Source: DASXAI01 sp963728985
Lineage (GTDB): Bacteria > Actinomycetota > Acidimicrobiia > Acidimicrobiales > Ilumatobacteraceae
Assembly (NCBI GenBank): GCA_963728985.1
Contig: CAVSME010000003.1
Span: 806,001 to 870,000, forward strand
Direction of reading: 5' to 3'
DNA: 64,000 bases
Of the stretch, positions 16,921-26,858 are shown one piece after another. The translations under genes were made by a program, and so were the position numbers. Positions within the stretch are counted from its first letter, which is position 1; every line of letters starts with the position of its first letter. The notes under the pieces were generated by a model that saw nothing but the letters and a program-made list of their open reading frames with translations, was not told the origin of the DNA and did no database searches.

Positions 16921-18421
16921 TGCCACGAACGATGTTGCAACTTCGAATCGAGGCGCTTGCTGAGCATCTCGAGCAGGCTCAGGATCCGTCGGTCTGGAAG
17001 AGCACACTCGACCTGCCGCAGTTCAATGTGGATGACTACCTGTGGAACCTTGCCATCGAGAAGATCCATGTCGAGGCAGGCGAGCTCCGTGAGACTCTGG
17101 GTCAGCTCGGGGCCAGACTGCAGAACCAAGAATTGACCGAGGGAGAGGGATGGCGTCAGTACGCGCGTGCAGGCGTCGAGTGAAGAGGTCTTCCAGGAGT
17201 GCCTCGATCTGTTGGGCGGTCTCGCTCTGCGTGATCGCATTCAAGGCGAGCGCATCTGTCGTATCGCCGACGAATACATCAAGGAGCTCGCCAGCGATAC
17301 CGGCCGCCGGGAGTCCTTTGCTATACCCGGCCTCGACGCTCGACTCTCCTCGACACTACGTCGCGTGGCAAAGATGCAGTTCCCTGAATGGTCAGTATGG
17401 ACCCTTCCTCTCGTGGCCCACGAATACGGTCACGTCGTCATCGAAGAGTCGGGCCTCAAGAGCTACGCCCAGGAGCTCGCAGTCGAGATGACAACCAATG
17501 AGCTTCGCCGGAACCACGGTGGGCTGACCGACTGGATCGCCAGCGTTGGTGCCGACCTCGGCGTGGTCATCCAGTTCCTTGGCCCCAGGGAATCGGAGAT
17601 GATCGAGGTCCTCCTCCGGAAGACGCCGCGTGCCGACGATGGCGGAGCAGTGCCAACGGCCGAGCACGACCAATCGGCGATCACCGATGCGCTGGAAGAG
17701 CTCCGAGCCGTCTACTCCCATCAGCGTCAGCGAGCACGGGTTCTGCTCGCCGACACGCTGGCGACGCTGCTGGCTGGCCCAGCCTATGCCTATGCCGCCT
17801 TGTTGCTCCGTCTCAACCCGCTTCATGTCGAGAAGGACGCAGTCTCCGACCAGGAGCGAGCGGCGACAATCTTGGCGGCCCTCCGATCCATGAACGAGTG
17901 TGCGCAGGACGAGCTGCCACCGCATGGCGACATCGTCGATGGTCTCCACGAGTATTGGCGCGGATCGGTTGCCGCGGCGAGTCACCATCCGGCCGACGCA
18001 GACGCCGCCGAGCTCGAAGCAGAGCTTCCAATCGATCCCGGCCGGGTGCGAGACAAGGTCCGCTTCCACCTGCCCAGCCACAGGCTGGCGCTCTACGAGG
18101 GCCTGCATTCCAACCAGGCCGTGAAGTGGAGTGAAGCCTGGCAGGTCGAACTCAGACTTGGACAGGAATTTCGGTTCCCCAACCCAACGAGGGGGAGCAC
18201 ATTCGCGAAGCGTTAAACGCGGTCTGCGGGCCGCGCTCGGTGAACGCGACCTCGAACCTCCTCAGGGCGCTGAAGCAACGACGCGGGTGGAGATGCTCGC
18301 CAACGCCGGGCTGCGCCTCTGCGGCACGATCATTGCGGAACGGGCAACGGCTAAGGACGCACACGACCCGGGCGGCGGCACCGAAATCGGCCGCGCGCAA
18401 CGTCCACTGAAGGACCGGTAG
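16920..18421 (+). CDS. HExxH metallopeptidase-like protein, second paralogue, frame broken
   Basis: Three frame changes split what appears to be one gene. An 87-residue helical part (16920-17183) overlaps the previous stop as TAATG. The next part (from 17167) has TLPLVAHEYGH (HEYGH) and LLADTLATLLAGPAY. The tail (ALGERDLEPPQ to RPLKDR, stop 18421) is reached only through one-base gaps near 18185 and 18228. Aligning to the first paralogue supports joining the first two parts: helix, EECSLLL/QECLDLL, WTLP-VAHE, AD-x-GPAY. The third-ligand Glu is replaced by Val here (VLLAD), so this copy may not be catalytic. Sequencing errors or decay both possible. Confidence 0.65.
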
Positions 18422-18424
18422 ACC

Positions 18425-21171
18425 ATGATGACTCTGCCCCTCACCGGTGAACGCTTTGCGGCCAATCTCCGATGGGACTTCGTCGCCGATCCCCCGACGC
18501 GCCTGTTCGCCGAGCTCGAACTGGCCCAAACCCACCTCCGACGCGGCCAGCTCCTCGGTGCACGACGAGCGGCAAGTCGACTCCTACGTCACATCGACGG
18601 TCGGCCCTGCCGGGCCTCCCTGCCCAATCGCCGCAGCGCCTGTCTGAGATCCGCGCCGACGGCTTGGCCGTGCTCGCCATCGCGAACGACGGGCTCGAGA
18701 GGCCGGACGGCGCTGTGTCGGTCGAGCGAAGCATCGACACGTACAGGGCGCTCCTTGCCTCTGGATGCAGCTTGAGGCCGCCAGCACTGGCTGCTTACGG
18801 ATCGGTGCTCATCCTTGACGGCCGCTTCGATAGGCACCGAGCCACTCGTGCATGCTCTCGAGGCAGGGGAGGAAGTCGCTCTTGGTCTCGTACGGCGCGC
18901 CTGCGATGCGCTCCTGGCGAGCGGACAGACCGTTGGAGCGATCGGGCTGTTGCAATCGCTTCACGAGCGGTATCCGACCGCAGCCGAGATCGCCGCTGAT
19001 CTGGCGAGCACCTTCGCGGCGTCCGGTGACCCAGAGTCAGCGGCGGAGGCTCACGTCGCTGCTGGCGCCCTCTTGGCGGGTACGCGGTCGCTATGTCGAA
19101 TCACTCGAGCATTTCGCCAAGGCAACGACTGCAGTACCTGACCACCCCCTTGCGCACCTCGGACGGTGCCAGGCACTGGTCTCTCGGCCAAACACCCGAA
19201 GGTCTGGCCGCCCTGGACGAGCTTCGCCAGGCGCAGCCCTACCTTGCTGGTGCTCATGCGGTCACGGCCGTGGGGCTCGCCCTGGAGCGTCGACTCGATG
19301 AGGCGCTCGCTGCGGTCGACAGTGCGCTCGCGCTCTTCCCGACGATCCATGGTTGATGGACACTCGTGTCCGTGTTCTCCTCGTCCGTGGAGACACCGAG
19401 GGCGCCCTCCGTGCCGCACGAGCGGCCCTGGAGATCGATCCGACTGATCGCACGTGGCGCAGCCTGGAGGCCGAGATCCTCCTGCTTCGTCGAAAGTACC
19501 GACGCAGCTGTCCAGGTGCTCCGACAACTGGCGGCAACTGCGCCGCACTCGGTGGCCACGACCGAACGCCTCGCGAGTGCCCTCGAGTTGACCGATCACG
19601 CCGAGGAGGCGCTCGACGTCGTTCGCCACGCACTTCTCGAACAACCAGCTGAAGACGTCCTGCTGAGCCTGGAGATTCGGCTCCTGAACGACCTCGGCCG
19701 ACACGGTGAGGCCGCTCGACGAGCACGACAGGCACTGGCCGCCGGCGTCGACCCACGTGGCGTTCTGCTGCCCCTCGCCGAGGCGCTCCTCGCAACTGGC
19801 GACTGGGATGGCGCTGCGGCCACCGCCGATGAGGCCCTGGGCGAGGATCCGACGTCGATGCCCGGACACCGGGTTCGGGGCTTGGCGAACCACCGCGGCG
19901 GCCGGTACGACAAGGCTGTCGATGATCTCGAGAGCTGCCTCGCGGTCGACGACAGCGGCGACGTGTCTGTTGCTCTCGCCGAATGCCTGGCCGAACTTGG
20001 TGCGCGGGCGGCGTCGTCAGGTGACTACGGCTCCGCTCGTCGTCTCCTCGAACGTGCCACGATGCTCGACGAGGCGAATGCGATGGCTTGTCGCTGGTTG
20101 GCAGAGACCTATCGGCGGCAAGGTGACTACGTTGACACGCTCAAGCAGGCCGACAAAGGGCTCGAGCTCGATTCGGGCAACGCCTGGCTCATCGGCACGC
20201 GGGGGCAAATCCTCGAGGCTCTCGGTGAGGACAAGCGCGCTGAGAAAGAGCTGCGGCGAGCAGTGGAACTGGCCCCTGATCTTGCGTGGGCCCGAGCGGA
20301 ACTTGGTGACCTGCTCAGGGTGCGAAAGCACTATGCGCAAGCCATCTCCGAGCTCGCCCGCGCCATCGAAGCGAACCCGGGTGATCCCTGGCCGTGGGCC
20401 AGTCGAGGTGCGGCTGAATATGCGCTCGATCGCTACGACGACGCGCTGAAGTCACTGGACCGGTCTCTCGCTTTGACCGATCAGTATCCGTTCGCCCACG
20501 CCGTGAAGGCCGCCGTCCTCGCCGACATCGACCGACTCGACGAGGCCAGGATGCACCTTCAACGGGGTCTCGCACTTGACGGGACGATGGCGTGGGCGTG
20601 GACGCTCCAGGGTTGGCTCCACCTCCTCGAGGTCGCCAACGTCGGAAGAACCGCGTGAATCGTCGTCGCCAAACAGGCGGTGGCAGCGTACGAGCGGGCG
20701 CTGGAGAACGATCCCAACTCGGGGCGTCTCCTAGCAATGCTCGGCGAGGCCCACTTCGTTGCCGGCGAGCGCGAGCAGGCGGCAACGATATTCGACCGCG
20801 CCATCAGCACCTTCGAGCCCAGCCATCGGCTGGATGCTGATGATCAGGTATCTCGCGGTTGGTGCTATCTCAGGCTTCGGAGACACCCCGAAGCCATCGA
20901 CGCCCTCGTTGAAGCGATGGCACTGGATACGAGTCACGTCGAAGCGGCGTTCGATCTCGCCCTCGTACTTCTCTGCATGTCGAACCGCGAGCTGGCGCGA
21001 GATGAGTACGTGCAAGCCATGGCTCGCGCCCGAGCTGTACATCACCCGGGGCGACAGCGCTCTTTGATCCGGATCGCACGGCGTGACCTCGACTCGCTTG
21101 CCCTGGATCAGCTGTCCGATCGGCTGGACGAGGTCGCGGAGATCCGCGAACTGCTCGAAAGACAGGGGTGA
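18425..21171 (+). CDS. Large TPR-repeat protein, frame broken at several points
   Basis: Successive frames encode a protein of about 915 residues made of tetratricopeptide repeats. The longest uninterrupted part (19.5-20.66 kb) has many units such as LGEDKRAEKELRRAVELAPD and LDRYDDALKSLDRSLALTD. Frame changes occur near 18601, 18830, 19082, 19178, 19340 and 19495, and an in-frame TGA at 20656-20658 is followed by more TPRs to RELLERQG. The start ATGATG lies four bases after the preceding stop. TPR superhelices act as protein-binding scaffolds. As written the gene cannot make one chain. Confidence 0.7.
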
Positions 21172-21389
21172 CGATGGTACAGACGGTGCCTACAAGCTTC
21201 ATGTGCCGTGAACATTCGACCGAGCTGACGGAGGCGGTCCTGATAAAGGTCGAGGCGGAACGAATGCGCACCGCCAACAGCGGCTTCCGGGTTGGAGGCC
21301 GACGCTCACGCCGCCCATTTCGAGTGCTGGTCGACTGCCCCGGGGGCGATGGACATCAGCTGGTGTTCGCCGGCTCGTACGAGAAGTGA
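21168..21389 (+). CDS. Small protein of unknown function
   Basis: A 73-residue protein starting at a GTG that overlaps the TPR gene stop (GTGA); ATG two codons later is an alternative. It has an N-terminal helical part (CREHSTELTEAVLIKVEAE), a basic middle (GGRRSRRPFR) and a C-terminal VLVDCPGGDGHQLVF. No membrane segment and no recognised domain. The overlaps on both sides suggest fixed stoichiometry with its neighbours. Confidence 0.55.
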   Translation: MTMVQTVPTSFMCREHSTELTEAVLIKVEAERMRTANSGFRVGGRRSRRPFRVLVDCPGGDGHQLVFAGSYEK

Positions 21390-22108
21390 GCACCGGATAC
21401 GGGGAGACCCCGACGCCCGACGATATCCGGTGGGAAGCGGCCGGGTCCGAGTTGACACCAGACAAGACGCTGACCCGGATAGCAAGCAACGCTCGGGCGA
21501 CGGTGACATCCGTTGCGTTGGTGGGTTCGCTGCTGACAGCCGTCGGCCTTGTATCGGCCCAGACGCTACTGAACGACGACGCCGCCAGATGGCTTGCGCT
21601 TGCAGCAGTCAGTGCCTCGTTCCTGGCAGTATTGAGCGGGCTCCTTTACCTTGCCCTCCGCCTCGAGCAGCTCAACCTGAGCGATATCGGGGACGTTCGA
21701 CGCTGGTACGAACGGCAGTTTCGACGTGCGACCCTTGCAGTTGCCGCGAGCTGGCTGCTCGTCGTCGCGGTACTCCTCGGTGCCGCGACAGCGGCAGTAG
21801 CGCTGGCTCACGACGCTCGGAAGGACGACCCCTCCCTCAGCCTCACCGTCTCAGGGACCGGCACAACACGCCGTGTCGACGTTCATGTTGTCATGTCGGG
21901 AGTGGGAGCAGGCTCGGAGGTGGTCTCTCAAGTGCTCGGCCTCGCAGGCGCCTGCCCGGAAGTTCTGCTGCTCAGCAACAAGAGCCGCGCCGACGAGGCC
22001 GGGAAGGTCGAATTCACTGGCGCGGTACAACAAGTGCCGTGCAACGACCGGTTTCAGTTGGGGGTTCATGGCGCCGGCGTGCCGGCACGCACGATCACCG
22101 TCCCATGA
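21386..22108 (+). CDS. Membrane protein with three helices and a C-terminal domain
   Basis: A 240-residue protein starting at a GTG within a GTGA overlap. A 40-residue acidic N-terminus is followed by two adjacent hydrophobic helices (about 40-62 and 68-90), a polar loop (LSDIGDVRRWYERQFRRA) and a third helix (about 113-135). The last 100 residues (SLSLTVSGTGTTRRVDVHV onward) look like a small beta-sandwich containing two Cys, probably outside the cell. Last gene of the metallopeptidase/TPR cluster. Possible roles are effector, anchor or sensor; none is shown by sequence. Confidence 0.7.
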   Translation: MSTGYGETPTPDDIRWEAAGSELTPDKTLTRIASNARATVTSVALVGSLLTAVGLVSAQTLLNDDAARWLALAAVSASFLAVLSGLLYLALRLEQLNLSDIGDVRRWYERQFRRATLAVAASWLLVVAVLLGAATAAVALAHDARKDDPSLSLTVSGTGTTRRVDVHVVMSGVGAGSEVVSQVLGLAGACPEVLLLSNKSRADEAGKVEFTGAVQQVPCNDRFQLGVHGAGVPARTITVP

Positions 22109-22458
22109 TCCGTCCCTCGTCGCTCGCCCGCTCAGTCACCGCCGGCGAAGCAGCCCCAGCGCGCCGGCCCGCCAGGTAGGGCCGTGGACCGCGTCGCGAC
22201 ACGCCCCCGGGCCGTCGCGGGCAGGGGCCGTGTTGGGTGCCTCGGGGTGGGTGCCGAGGCCTGCTCGGGCACGCTGCCCATCTACCCGCTGCTCCCAATC
22301 CGCTGTCATCCGAAATCGCCCGAAAGGCGGAGGAGCCCAGCGAAAGCGAGCCAGCCCTGAGTCCGCCGTCCATGACGTAACTTGATCCGCATGCAGAACC
22401 AGGGACAGCGCGCCTGAGAAGGAAATCGGCAACACCCAACCCGATCCGAGCCGGCGCG
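22109..22458. other. Gene-free stretch after the cluster
   Basis: About 350 bases without a convincing gene on either strand. Candidate frames lack a plausible start and family features. It contains GC-rich inverted segments but no clear terminator with a T-run. It could be degenerate coding sequence at the island border. Confidence 0.5.
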
Positions 22459-22758
22459 TCAGCTCCGAGCGATCGCCAGCAGCACGTCGGCGTGGCAGGG
22501 CTCGTCCATTGGGCACCAGCAGGCGAGGTCGCGCCCGGCGAGCTCGCGCTGGACGTCGGCGACCGTGAACGCCAGCTCGCCACCGAGCAGCGCGCGCCGA
22601 TAGGCGGCGACGCACGCCGCCCGATCGCCGTCCACGCCGACCCGGAACGGGTTGCCCCACCGAGACGGCCGCGCCACCACCACGGCACCCTCTGGCTTGC
22701 GCCATCCCTTCGTCCTGTGCAACTGGATTCGACGCGGGGGCCAGCGCCGCTCACTCAC
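22459..22758 (-). CDS. DUF4326 domain protein
   Basis: A 99-residue protein with RIQLHRTKGWRKPEGAVVV, RPSRWGNPF, and a C-terminal LACWCPMDEPCHADVLL with clustered Cys and His. This is the DUF4326 pattern, common in phages and mobile DNA, with possible metal binding. Function unknown. The GTG at 22758 overlaps the stop of the membrane-protein gene by eight bases (GTGAGTGA), so both are probably cotranscribed. Confidence 0.82.
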   Translation of the reverse strand: MSERRWPPRRIQLHRTKGWRKPEGAVVVARPSRWGNPFRVGVDGDRAACVAAYRRALLGGELAFTVADVQRELAGRDLACWCPMDEPCHADVLLAIARS

Positions 22759-24991
22759 CGATGGTCGCCCCGATCGCCGAGTCACCAGCGTGCGGCTGTC
22801 CGTTCGGGCTGGTGCCATTGGCGGACTGCGAGGCCTTCGGAGGTCGAGCCTCGATTCTCGGCAGCGGCTTGCTGACATCGGCCACCTCCGATGCGTACCA
22901 CTGCTCGATGCGGCCCATCGCTGGTTCGAGCTTGATCAGCTCGGCGAGGGACTCCAGGGTCATGCCGCTCTCCTTGGAGGCCACGATGTCGGCCACCTTG
23001 GCTCGGGCAGGATCCGTTGGAGGGCGAGCAGCAACGGACAGGAGCGCCGAGGCGGTCCGGACGCCGGCCGTACGCAGCTCGCGCACCCGCTGGTCGAGCT
23101 CGTCGTGGGAACCGTCGTCCAGGAGCAGGATGAGCACGGCCTGATCGGTCCAGTCGACGAGGTGCTCGATCGGCAGCCGGGTGTTGACCATCACGAAGAC
23201 AAGGTCCGAGCGGGCGAGGGAGGTGATGTCGGGGTAGCCCTCCGACTCGAGCCGGCTCGCCTCCTGGAGGTCCACGCCGTCGATCTGGGTCAGCAGGCGG
23301 GGCGTGGCGAAGACCTGGGCATAGGCGCTGCGCCGGCGGGTCTTGCGGTGCGACGTGTTCGACGCGTCCTTGGCCTCCCCCGACGGGGCGAATGCGGCGG
23401 CCAGCAGGCCGACGCGCTGGAGCAACGTCGTAGGGACGACGCCGGCCACGAATGCCGCTGCCCAGAGCACGTTGTTGTCACTCGTGTCCGAGAAGAACAG
23501 GACGTTCATCAGGTAGGCCAGCACGACCACCGTGACGAGGCGGGCGGTGATCTGGTTGTAGACCTTCGGGCGCAGGTCGCCCCGGAAGTAGCCGCGCAGG
23601 ATGAGGTAGACGGCGAAGAAGTAGGCGCCGAGGAAGGCCATCGTGGCGGCGCTCGGCGTGGGCACCAGGAGTTGGAAGAAGGGTTGGTCGAGCCTCGACT
23701 GCGCTTCTGCCGCGGTCGCCGCCGCCCCGCTGGCGGCATCGGCGTTCTGCTGGGCGGCGACGGTGGTGACCGGCGCCGGCGTGGTGGTGACAGTGGACGT
23801 CGGAGCGATCGTGATGTTCGTGCTCTGGTTCGCCACCTGCACGGCCGCCTCGCTGGCTTGGGCGGCCTGATCCGCCGCCGAGCTCGCTGCCTGGTTGGCG
23901 CCTGAAACGGCCCCGCCGGCGGCTGCGCTGGCCGCATCCACCGCTCGCTGAGCGGCATCGTCGGCCGAGCGCACGAGCGTCGAGACCTTGGCCGCTCCGG
24001 CGAAGTCGAAGGACTCGGTGCGCACGACGAGCAGCGTCCAGCCGAGGCTGATGAGGATGGTGGCGACAACGATCGGCGAGTGGCGCCCGCCGAGGAGGCG
24101 GACCGAATCCGTGGAGTACGTGGACGCCTCGGAGATCTGCTCGCCGTAGCGCGCGTTCACGTCGGCCAGCGTCTCCATCCGCTTGTCCATCCGGAAGATG
24201 GCGCGGATCCAGCTCTTGCGGATCGTGCCCACGCGCTGGCGATCGAACTGGAAGTAGAGCAACGCCGGGAACAGGGCGAGCACGGCGGTGTAGGTGACCT
24301 GGATGATCCGCGAGACGAGGCGACTCTCCTGGCCGGCCTTGACGTGGAGGCCGCCTTCCATCACGAGGAAGTCCTTGGCGTCGGTCGCCACGAAGATGGC
24401 GATCGCGGGGAGCACGGCACCGATCGTGATCACCGCGATCAAGGTCAGGAGGTACTTGAGGCGCCGGAGTGTCTCGTTGCCGTCGTAGTACGCGCCGCCG
24501 ACGCCGAACTCGATGTCGCCCTGCTTCCTGTCGGCGAGCTCCTCGGCTTGCACCCGGGCCCGTTCGGTCGTCTTGGCCCTCACGATGACCCAGGTGACGA
24601 GGGCGACGGTCAACGCGAGGGCGACGAGGCCCTCCCACCTCACGAGCGTCCCGTAGCGAAGGACGTCGAAGATGACGACCACGGCGACGAGCAGCGCCAC
24701 CGCGGCGGAGAGGACCGAGAGATCGGACATCCTCGGCGACGGCTTGTACAGGCGAACGCCGAGCTGGTGGCGCTGGCACAGCGGCCGCATGGTCTGAGCG
24801 AACGGCTGGAGGAGTTGCCCGCACACGACCCGCTTCGAAAGCGGGGACAGGACCAGCTCGTCTCCGCTCGCGTCGTGGACCTTGATCACCCGCGGCGTCT
24901 CGTTGCTGAGCACATAGCGCTCGTCCGGGTCGATGGCGGAGCTGCATGCCCCGGTCGCCCGGGGAGGGGCTGGCACAGCGGCAGTGGTCAC
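22751..24991 (-). CDS. Large multi-pass membrane protein of unknown function
   Basis: About 746 residues. A soluble N-terminal stretch (YVLSNETPRVIKVHDASGD) precedes a helix pair (VLSAAVALLVAVVVIFDVL; LVALALTVALVTWVIV), then further helices (ITIGAVLPAIAIFVAT; YTAVLALFPALLYFQF; IVVATILISLGWTLLVV). An Ala-rich, coiled-coil-like segment and a Thr/Pro linker (TSTVTTTPAPVTT) lead to more helices, and the C-terminal soluble part includes a helix-hairpin-helix-like LTQIDGVDLQEASRLESEGY. The start is uncertain: the GTG at 24991 is a working choice, since longer versions run antisense into the hydratase gene. No known family recognised. Confidence 0.65.
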   Translation of the reverse strand: MTTAAVPAPPRATGACSSAIDPDERYVLSNETPRVIKVHDASGDELVLSPLSKRVVCGQLLQPFAQTMRPLCQRHQLGVRLYKPSPRMSDLSVLSAAVALLVAVVVIFDVLRYGTLVRWEGLVALALTVALVTWVIVRAKTTERARVQAEELADRKQGDIEFGVGGAYYDGNETLRRLKYLLTLIAVITIGAVLPAIAIFVATDAKDFLVMEGGLHVKAGQESRLVSRIIQVTYTAVLALFPALLYFQFDRQRVGTIRKSWIRAIFRMDKRMETLADVNARYGEQISEASTYSTDSVRLLGGRHSPIVVATILISLGWTLLVVRTESFDFAGAAKVSTLVRSADDAAQRAVDAASAAAGGAVSGANQAASSAADQAAQASEAAVQVANQSTNITIAPTSTVTTTPAPVTTVAAQQNADAASGAAATAAEAQSRLDQPFFQLLVPTPSAATMAFLGAYFFAVYLILRGYFRGDLRPKVYNQITARLVTVVVLAYLMNVLFFSDTSDNNVLWAAAFVAGVVPTTLLQRVGLLAAAFAPSGEAKDASNTSHRKTRRRSAYAQVFATPRLLTQIDGVDLQEASRLESEGYPDITSLARSDLVFVMVNTRLPIEHLVDWTDQAVLILLLDDGSHDELDQRVRELRTAGVRTASALLSVAARPPTDPARAKVADIVASKESGMTLESLAELIKLEPAMGRIEQWYASEVADVSKPLPRIEARPPKASQSANGTSPNGQPHAGDSAIGATIGE

Positions 24992-25093
24992 AACCGATAG
25001 AGCAGTGTCGGGGGGTGGCGAATACGTCGCCGTCTGCGTCCGCCAGCGCGGGAAGATTCTCGACTCGCGCGCCCGGGCGATACGGTCCCGCTC

Positions 25094-25868
25094 ATGGGGA
25101 AGTTCAGCCAGACCGAGCGCGACGGCCACCTGTTCATCGTCACCATCGACCGACCCGAGGTGATGAACGCCCTTCACCCGCCGGGCAACGCCGAGCTGTC
25201 GGACGTGTTCGACGAGTTCGCCGCCGACCCTGAGCTGTGGGTGGCGATCGTCACCGGCGCCGGGCGGGCCTTCAGCGCCGGCAACGACCTGAAGTACCAG
25301 GCCGGCGGGGGCGACCGCAGCGGCCAGCCCTCATCGGGGTTCGCCGGGCTGACCGCCCGATACGACCTGACCAAGCCGGTGATCGCCGCCGTCAACGGCG
25401 TGGCCATGGGCGGCGGCTTCGAGATCGCTCTCGCCTGCGACATCATCGTCGCCGCCGAGAACGCCGTCTTCGCCCTCCCCGAGGTCCGGGTCGGCCTCGC
25501 GGCGTTGGCCGGCGGCGTCCACCGGCTGCCCCGAACGATCGGAACGAAGCAGGCGCTCGGCATGATCCTGACCGGCCGCCGGGTCGAGCGCGGCGGAGGG
25601 CCAGCAGCTCGGCTTCGTGAACGAAGTGGTGCCCGAGGGCCAGGCCGTCGAGGGCGCCCGCCGCTGGGCGGCGCAGATCCTCGAAGCGTCGCCCATGTCG
25701 GTGCGGGCCTCGAAGCAGGCCGTCCTCAACGGCCTCGAGCACGCCGGTGTCGAAGCAGCCAGCGCCGGCCGTTACCCGGCCGTGGCCGAGATGGTCGGGT
25801 CGGAGGACTTCATCGAGGGACCGCTGGCCTTCGCCGAGAAGCGGACGCCGGACTGGAAGGGGCGGTAG
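25094..25868 (+). CDS. Enoyl-CoA hydratase/isomerase family protein, one frameshift
   Basis: Crotonase-fold protein of about 257 residues: DRPEVMNALHPPGNAEL, oxyanion-hole FSAGNDLK and VNGVAMGGGFEIALACD, and LPEVRVGLAALAGGVHRLPR with the first catalytic Glu position. The frame changes near 25585 (GTCGAGCGCG has one base too many to give VSAAEGQQLGFVNEVV). The remaining part, VVPEGQAVEGARRWA to DWKGR, is intact. The family hydrates trans-2-enoyl-CoA or acts on related CoA esters. One indel in an otherwise well-conserved gene suggests a sequence error. Confidence 0.88.
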
Positions 25869-25877
25869 CCCCATCCT

Positions 25878-26420
25878 TCACGGCTGGCGACCGAGGTAGG
25901 CCACGAGCCGTTCGGTCGGACCGGCGCCGTCGGGAGCTACGCACGCCGGTGCGAAGCGACCGGGGCGGATCTCGGGCGAGATGATCTGCATGCTGGCCTC
26001 GAGGGCGGCCAGCGCGACGTCGTCGGGCAACTTCGCCGTCTGACCGGTGGCCGTGGCCAGGTCCCACGTGTGGGTGGCGGTGTCGAGCAGGTTGATGCCG
26101 GCCAGCACCCGCCCGGGCATCGGTCCGGGGCCGGCGTCGACCACGCGGTCGAGGGCGCCGGGGCTGCGCCAGGCCGCCAGGGCTGCTGCCGACGCGGCGT
26201 CGAACTGGGCCGTGGGATCACTCCCGAGGGTGAAGGACTGGCGCGGCGCGCCGGCGGCCGCCGCGCCGAGGCCGGCGACCACCCCGATCATGTGGTCCAG
26301 GAGATCCCGCACGGTCCAGTCCGGGCACGGTGTGCGCTCGTCGAGCTGGTCGGGCCGGACTCCGGCGATGACGCCGTGCGTGTGCTGGAAGGTCGAGTCG
26401 AGCGAATCGATGATGTCCAC
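25878..26420 (-). CDS. TIGR03086 family metal-binding protein (DinB-like)
   Basis: A 180-residue four-helix protein with the typical TPCPDWTVRDLLDHMIGV near residue 31 and INLLDTATHTWDLATATG (metal His). These belong to the DinB/mycothiol-dependent maleylpyruvate isomerase N-terminal superfamily of actinobacteria, many members of which are thought to use mycothiol. Substrate unknown. GTG start at 26420. It is divergent from an ArsR regulator, with an inverted repeat between them, and convergent with the hydratase gene. Confidence 0.88.
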   Translation of the reverse strand: MDIIDSLDSTFQHTHGVIAGVRPDQLDERTPCPDWTVRDLLDHMIGVVAGLGAAAAGAPRQSFTLGSDPTAQFDAASAAALAAWRSPGALDRVVDAGPGPMPGRVLAGINLLDTATHTWDLATATGQTAKLPDDVALAALEASMQIISPEIRPGRFAPACVAPDGAGPTERLVAYLGRQP

Positions 26421-26435
26421 GAGAGCTCCGATCTG

Positions 26436-26453
26436 TGTAAGCTGTTACTTACA
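26436..26453. promoter_or_regulatory. Inverted repeat, probable ArsR-family operator
   Basis: TGTAAG and CTTACA are separated by six bases (CTGTTA). This dyad lies between the divergent TIGR03086 and ArsR-family genes, where autoregulators of this type usually bind. Confidence 0.65.
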
Positions 26454-26498
26454 TAGTGACGGCGACCGGCCGGCGATGCAAGCGGGAGGAGGGAACGA

Positions 26499-26858
26499 AT
26501 GGACGAGGCGCTGCGGGCCGTCGCCGATCCCACGCGGCGGGCGATCCTGCGGCTCGTGCGCGACCGCGAGGTTCCCGCCGGCGAGATCGCCGAGCACTTC
26601 CCCGCCATCAGCCGGCCGGCGGTGTCCCAGCACCTGCGGGTCCTGAGCGACGCCGGTCTCGTCGACGTCCGTCCCGAGGGGAACCGCCGCCTCTATCGCT
26701 GGCGGCCCGAGGGCCTGCGCGACGCGGCCGCCTTCCTCGACGAGATGTGGTCGGATCGCCTCGCCCGCCTGAAGATCGCCGCCGAACGTCGCGAGTGGCC
26801 CGAGCGCGCCCGCGCCGGGTTGGCCGACCGAGTGCCCGACACCGAGGAGAACCCGTGA
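26499..26858 (+). CDS. ArsR-family transcriptional regulator
   Basis: A 119-residue winged-helix protein: ALRAVADPTRRAILRLV at the N-terminus, recognition helix ISRPAVSQHLRVLSDAGLV, and wing RPEGNRRLYRW. No metal-binding Cys motif is visible. The subgroup usually pairs with an SRPBCC (AHSA1) protein, as here. The stop overlaps the GTG of the next gene. It probably represses both its own operon and the divergent gene through the dyad at 26436-26453. Confidence 0.92.
   Translation: MDEALRAVADPTRRAILRLVRDREVPAGEIAEHFPAISRPAVSQHLRVLSDAGLVDVRPEGNRRLYRWRPEGLRDAAAFLDEMWSDRLARLKIAAERREWPERARAGLADRVPDTEENP

Noticed and set aside
22136..22705. Minus-strand frame in the gap after the membrane-protein gene
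   Set aside because: No start signal or family features; its end runs out of frame through the DUF4326 gene.
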